Source: Ramlibacter sp.
GTDB taxonomy: Bacteria; Pseudomonadota; Gammaproteobacteria; Burkholderiales; Burkholderiaceae_C
Length of the DNA: 47,644 bases
Reading direction: 5' to 3'
NCBI GenBank assembly: GCA_014376765.1
Contig: JACMQX010000101.1
Location: forward strand, 1-47,644
Position 1 is the first letter of the stretch; each line of letters starts with the position of its first letter. Below the pieces are notes generated by a model. That model did not search any database. It had not been told where the DNA came from and was given only the letters and a program-made list of their open reading frames with translations. Positions 45,202 through 47,644 of this stretch are shown piece after piece. The position numbers and the translations under genes were made by a program.

Positions 45202-46223
45202 CCGCCATGCAAATGTCCCTTCCAAAGCCCAGCCGGCCCTTGCTGCGCGCGCAAGCGGGCATGTCACTGATCGAGCTGATGGTCGCCATCACGGTGGGGC
45301 TGATCCTGGTCGCGGGCCTGGCCACTTTGTTTGCCAACAGCAGCCAATCGGGCAATGAGCTTGACAAGAGCATCCGGCAGATGGAAAACGGCCGCTACGC
45401 GGTTGAACTGGTGACGGAAGACATCAGCGTGGCCGGCTTCTACGGGGAGTTGCCGATCGAAGGCGTCGCCTGGAGCGCCCCGGACCCCTGCGCCACCGCC
45501 CTGGCGTCTCTCGGCTGGGACAACGCAACCTCCGCCGTGCCGTTGTATGTCACCGGGCTCACTGCAGCCCAAGCTGGCGCGCTGACCTGCTTGCCCAACT
45601 ACAAGGTCGGCACTGCGGCCCTGATCCTCAGGCGCCTGGACACGACCGCGGTAGCTGCATCTTCAACCGCTTCTTCCAGCGCCTATGTGCAAACTTCCCG
45701 CTGCGTGAGCGACCCCAACGCCACCCGCTTCATCGTCTCTTCGACGGCGTCTGACTTCACATTGCGCGACCTGAACTGCACCGCCATCACCCAGGTACGA
45801 AGGTATGTCTCCCGCATCTATTACGTGGCGTCCTGCAATGAATGCGGCGTAGACACCATCCCGACACTCAAGCGTGCCGAGGTGTATTCGGGGGGTATGG
45901 CGGTCGCGCCGCTCTCTGAGGGAATCGACGAAGTGGCTTTTGAGTACGGCTTTGACACAGACGGTGATGGCGTACCTGACGTCTACCGGGCCGGCTTGAG
46001 CGGCGTGGCCGCGGCCGCAGACAACGACTGGAGCAACGTGGTGGCAACGCGCATGCATGTCATGTCGCGCTCGACGGAAACAAGCCCCGGCTACACCGAC
46101 GGAAAGACCTATTCGCTGGGCCTGGCCGGCACCCGCGGGCCATTCACGGACAACTTCAAACGGCGCGTCTACTCGGCCACAGCCCGCCTGAACAATCCCG
46201 GCGGACTTAGGGAAGCACCATGA
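45198..46223 (+). CDS. pilW: PilW family minor pilin
   Basis: The 341-residue protein is cleaved after AQAG and continues MSLIELMVAITVGLILVAGLA (Glu at +5). QMENGRYAVELVTEDISVAGFYGE is the PilW signature. The C-terminal end has DGVPDVYRAGL and MSRSTETSPGYTDGKTY, typical of PilW proteins. It is coupled to pilV and pilX. PilW helps prime pilus assembly. Confidence 0.9.
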   Translation: MTAMQMSLPKPSRPLLRAQAGMSLIELMVAITVGLILVAGLATLFANSSQSGNELDKSIRQMENGRYAVELVTEDISVAGFYGELPIEGVAWSAPDPCATALASLGWDNATSAVPLYVTGLTAAQAGALTCLPNYKVGTAALILRRLDTTAVAASSTASSSAYVQTSRCVSDPNATRFIVSSTASDFTLRDLNCTAITQVRRYVSRIYYVASCNECGVDTIPTLKRAEVYSGGMAVAPLSEGIDEVAFEYGFDTDGDGVPDVYRAGLSGVAAAADNDWSNVVATRMHVMSRSTETSPGYTDGKTYSLGLAGTRGPFTDNFKRRVYSATARLNNPGGLREAP

Positions 46224-46795
46224 AATCACACAACCACCTGCCGTCCCGCGAGCGGGGCATCACCCTCGTGGTGACGATGATCTTCCTCATCATCATGAGC
46301 ATGTTCGCCATCAACGCATTCAACAGTTCCGGCAGCAACATGCGAATTGTGGGCAACATGCAGGCACGCCAGCAGAGCCTTGCCTCGGCCCAGCAGGCCA
46401 TTGAGCAAACCATCAGCAACAGCCTGTTTACAAGCAACCCGGCCGGCGTGGCTGCCACCCCTGTGCCGGTGGACATTGACGGCGACGGCAACACCGACTA
46501 CTCGGCGCGAATTTCGCCTCAGCCGAGTTGCTACCGCGCCAAGGCGATCAAGACGATCGACCTGAATCCGGCCCTTACTTCCGACATCGCCTGCCTGCGC
46601 TCCGGCGTGGTCCAGAACTCGGGGCTCGACACGCCGGACGCTGCGGCCGATGCCGGCAACTCCCTGTGCGCCAATACCGAGTGGAACATCCGCGCCGAAG
46701 TGACTGACGCCCGCACATCGGCCAAGGTCGCCGTCCACCAGGGCGTATCCGTTCGTGTGCTTGAAACTGACGCAGCCAATTCTTGCGCGTCTTAA
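46220..46795 (+). CDS. pilX: PilX family minor pilin
   Basis: The 191-residue protein has the PilX start RERG before ITLVVTMIFLIIMSMFAINAF, which lacks Glu at +5, as usual for PilX. GNMQARQQSLASAQQAIEQTI is the family core. It overlaps pilW by 4 bases and is followed after 10 bases by pilY1. It contributes to pilus tip assembly. Confidence 0.88.
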   Translation: MKSHNHLPSRERGITLVVTMIFLIIMSMFAINAFNSSGSNMRIVGNMQARQQSLASAQQAIEQTISNSLFTSNPAGVAATPVPVDIDGDGNTDYSARISPQPSCYRAKAIKTIDLNPALTSDIACLRSGVVQNSGLDTPDAAADAGNSLCANTEWNIRAEVTDARTSAKVAVHQGVSVRVLETDAANSCAS

Positions 46796-46805
46796 GGAAA
46801 AGCCA

Positions 46806-47644
46806 ATGATTCACCACCTTCACCGCCTCATCAGGCGCGCAGCAGCCACCGCGCTGCTCATGCTTGGCGCCGCAGCGCACGCGCAATACGCCTCGGACAT
46901 CGACATTTACGCTGGCCCGCTTGCCTCAACTGCGGCGCCCAACGTGCTCATCATCGTGGACAACACGGCTAACTGGAACAGCAAGTTCACCAGCGAAATG
47001 TCCGCGCTCATCGCCAGCATGAACAACCTTCCGCTTGACCGAATCCGCGTCGGGCTGATGATGTTCACGGAAACGGGTGGTGGCAATTCCGGCGCTGACG
47101 GCGGCTACGTGCGCTCCGCGATGCGCCTGGTCAACGTCGACTACCAGACAAAATTCAAGGCGCTTCTCGCCAGCCTGGACGTCGGCAACGACAAATCCAA
47201 CGGCGGCAAGGCGGCCCTGACGATGGCTGAGACCTACTATTACTTTGCCGGCATGGCTCCGAATTCGGGCAATAACAAAAGCAAGACCGACTTCCTTGGA
47301 AACACCTCGGGTACGGCGGCCTCCCAGGCCGTCTATGCGCTGCCAGCCAATGCGCTGCTGGCAAAGGGCGGGACCCGCTACAGCTCGGCCATCCTCGACC
47401 CATGCCAGCGCAACTACATCATCTACATCAGCAACGGAGCAGTCCAGGACAACGCGTCAGACACCTCCGACTCTTCCAGCAGGCTGACTGCTGCCTATGC
47501 TGCAGCCGGGATGACGCGGCCGCCGGACATCACCCTGTCGCCGTCCGGCTCGCAATCAGGCGTAAGTGATGAGTGGGCCCGGTTCCTGAAGGCCTCCAAC
47601 ATGGGCATCTCCACCTACACCGTTGATGTGGACAAGATCACCAC
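46806..47644 (+). CDS. pilY1: PilY1-type pilus tip protein, partial (cut by right edge)
   Basis: No stop is reached, so only about 279 codons are seen. The AAGGAA ribosome site lies before ATG 46806. A signal peptide (residues 1-26) ends AHAQ. The von Willebrand A domain begins VLIIVDNTANWN, with MIDAS changed to D52-N-T-A-N56, as is common in betaproteobacterial PilY1. The C-terminal beta-propeller would lie beyond the edge. PilY1 is an adhesin at the pilus tip and follows the minor pilin genes in order, as in other genomes. Confidence 0.87.
   Translation, partial: MIHHLHRLIRRAAATALLMLGAAAHAQYASDIDIYAGPLASTAAPNVLIIVDNTANWNSKFTSEMSALIASMNNLPLDRIRVGLMMFTETGGGNSGADGGYVRSAMRLVNVDYQTKFKALLASLDVGNDKSNGGKAALTMAETYYYFAGMAPNSGNNKSKTDFLGNTSGTAASQAVYALPANALLAKGGTRYSSAILDPCQRNYIIYISNGAVQDNASDTSDSSSRLTAAYAAAGMTRPPDITLSPSGSQSGVSDEWARFLKASNMGISTYTVDVDKIT

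Overview
The window looks like chromosomal DNA of a high-GC betaproteobacterium, most likely a member of the Comamonadaceae (Polaromonas, Rhodoferax or Variovorax type). This is judged from the gene families (Bug/TctC-type binding protein, DUF1631 protein, proteobacterial glutamate-cysteine ligase, feruloyl-CoA synthase, FimT/PilV/PilW/PilX/PilY1 minor pilins) and from tight ATGA and GTGA gene overlaps, not from a database search. I see no rRNA, tRNA, CRISPR array, prophage or insertion sequence. No gene-free stretch exceeds 300 bases.

Left part (1-13.6 kb). A HicB-type antitoxin gene is cut by the left edge and has a nested palindromic operator upstream. It is followed by a DUF938 methyltransferase and then a DNA-repair-like operon: a radical SAM protein, a TIGR03915-type protein and a UdgX-type uracil-DNA-binding protein. 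In that operon an in-frame TAA interrupts what should be one TIGR03915-UdgX fusion. Next come an uncharacterised protein, an aspartoacylase-like hydrolase, the ribosome-assembly GTPase RbgA, a phasin-like protein, an SRPBCC protein, a coupled gshA-tspO pair, an SDR enzyme, two adjacent Nudix genes (the second is nudC) and a DUF4864 protein.

Middle part (13.6-30.7 kb). This holds a large DUF1631 protein, an L,D-transpeptidase, a Gly/Ser/Met-rich secreted protein, a carboxylesterase, a bactofilin and a sorbosone-dehydrogenase-like protein. The dusC reading frame runs 250 bp antisense into the end of the last of these. A coupled DUF808-methyltransferase-dusC operon, a GNAT acetyltransferase and a coupled serine hydrolase-VWA pair follow. 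Then comes a candidate light/oxidative-stress module: a MerR regulator divergent from a high-potential iron-sulfur protein, a DUF2256 zinc protein and an iron-sulfur photolyase/cryptochrome (FeS-BCP).

Right part (30.7-47.6 kb). A quinone-oxidoreductase-like enzyme, a Bug-type binding protein, a VOC protein, a transglutaminase-like protein coupled to a small membrane protein, and an amidohydrolase lead into a hydroxycinnamate (ferulate-type) cluster: a crotonase, a feruloyl-CoA synthase, a 25-codon SDR remnant and a MarR regulator. A near-palindromic operator lies upstream of the crotonase. Then follow a winged-helix regulator coupled to an FAH-family hydrolase, an FKBP isomerase and a VapBC-like toxin-antitoxin pair with tandem repeats over its promoter. 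The window ends with a DUF11-type secreted protein divergent from a type IV minor-pilin operon (pilE-like, fimT, pilV, pilW, pilX, pilY1) that runs off the right edge.
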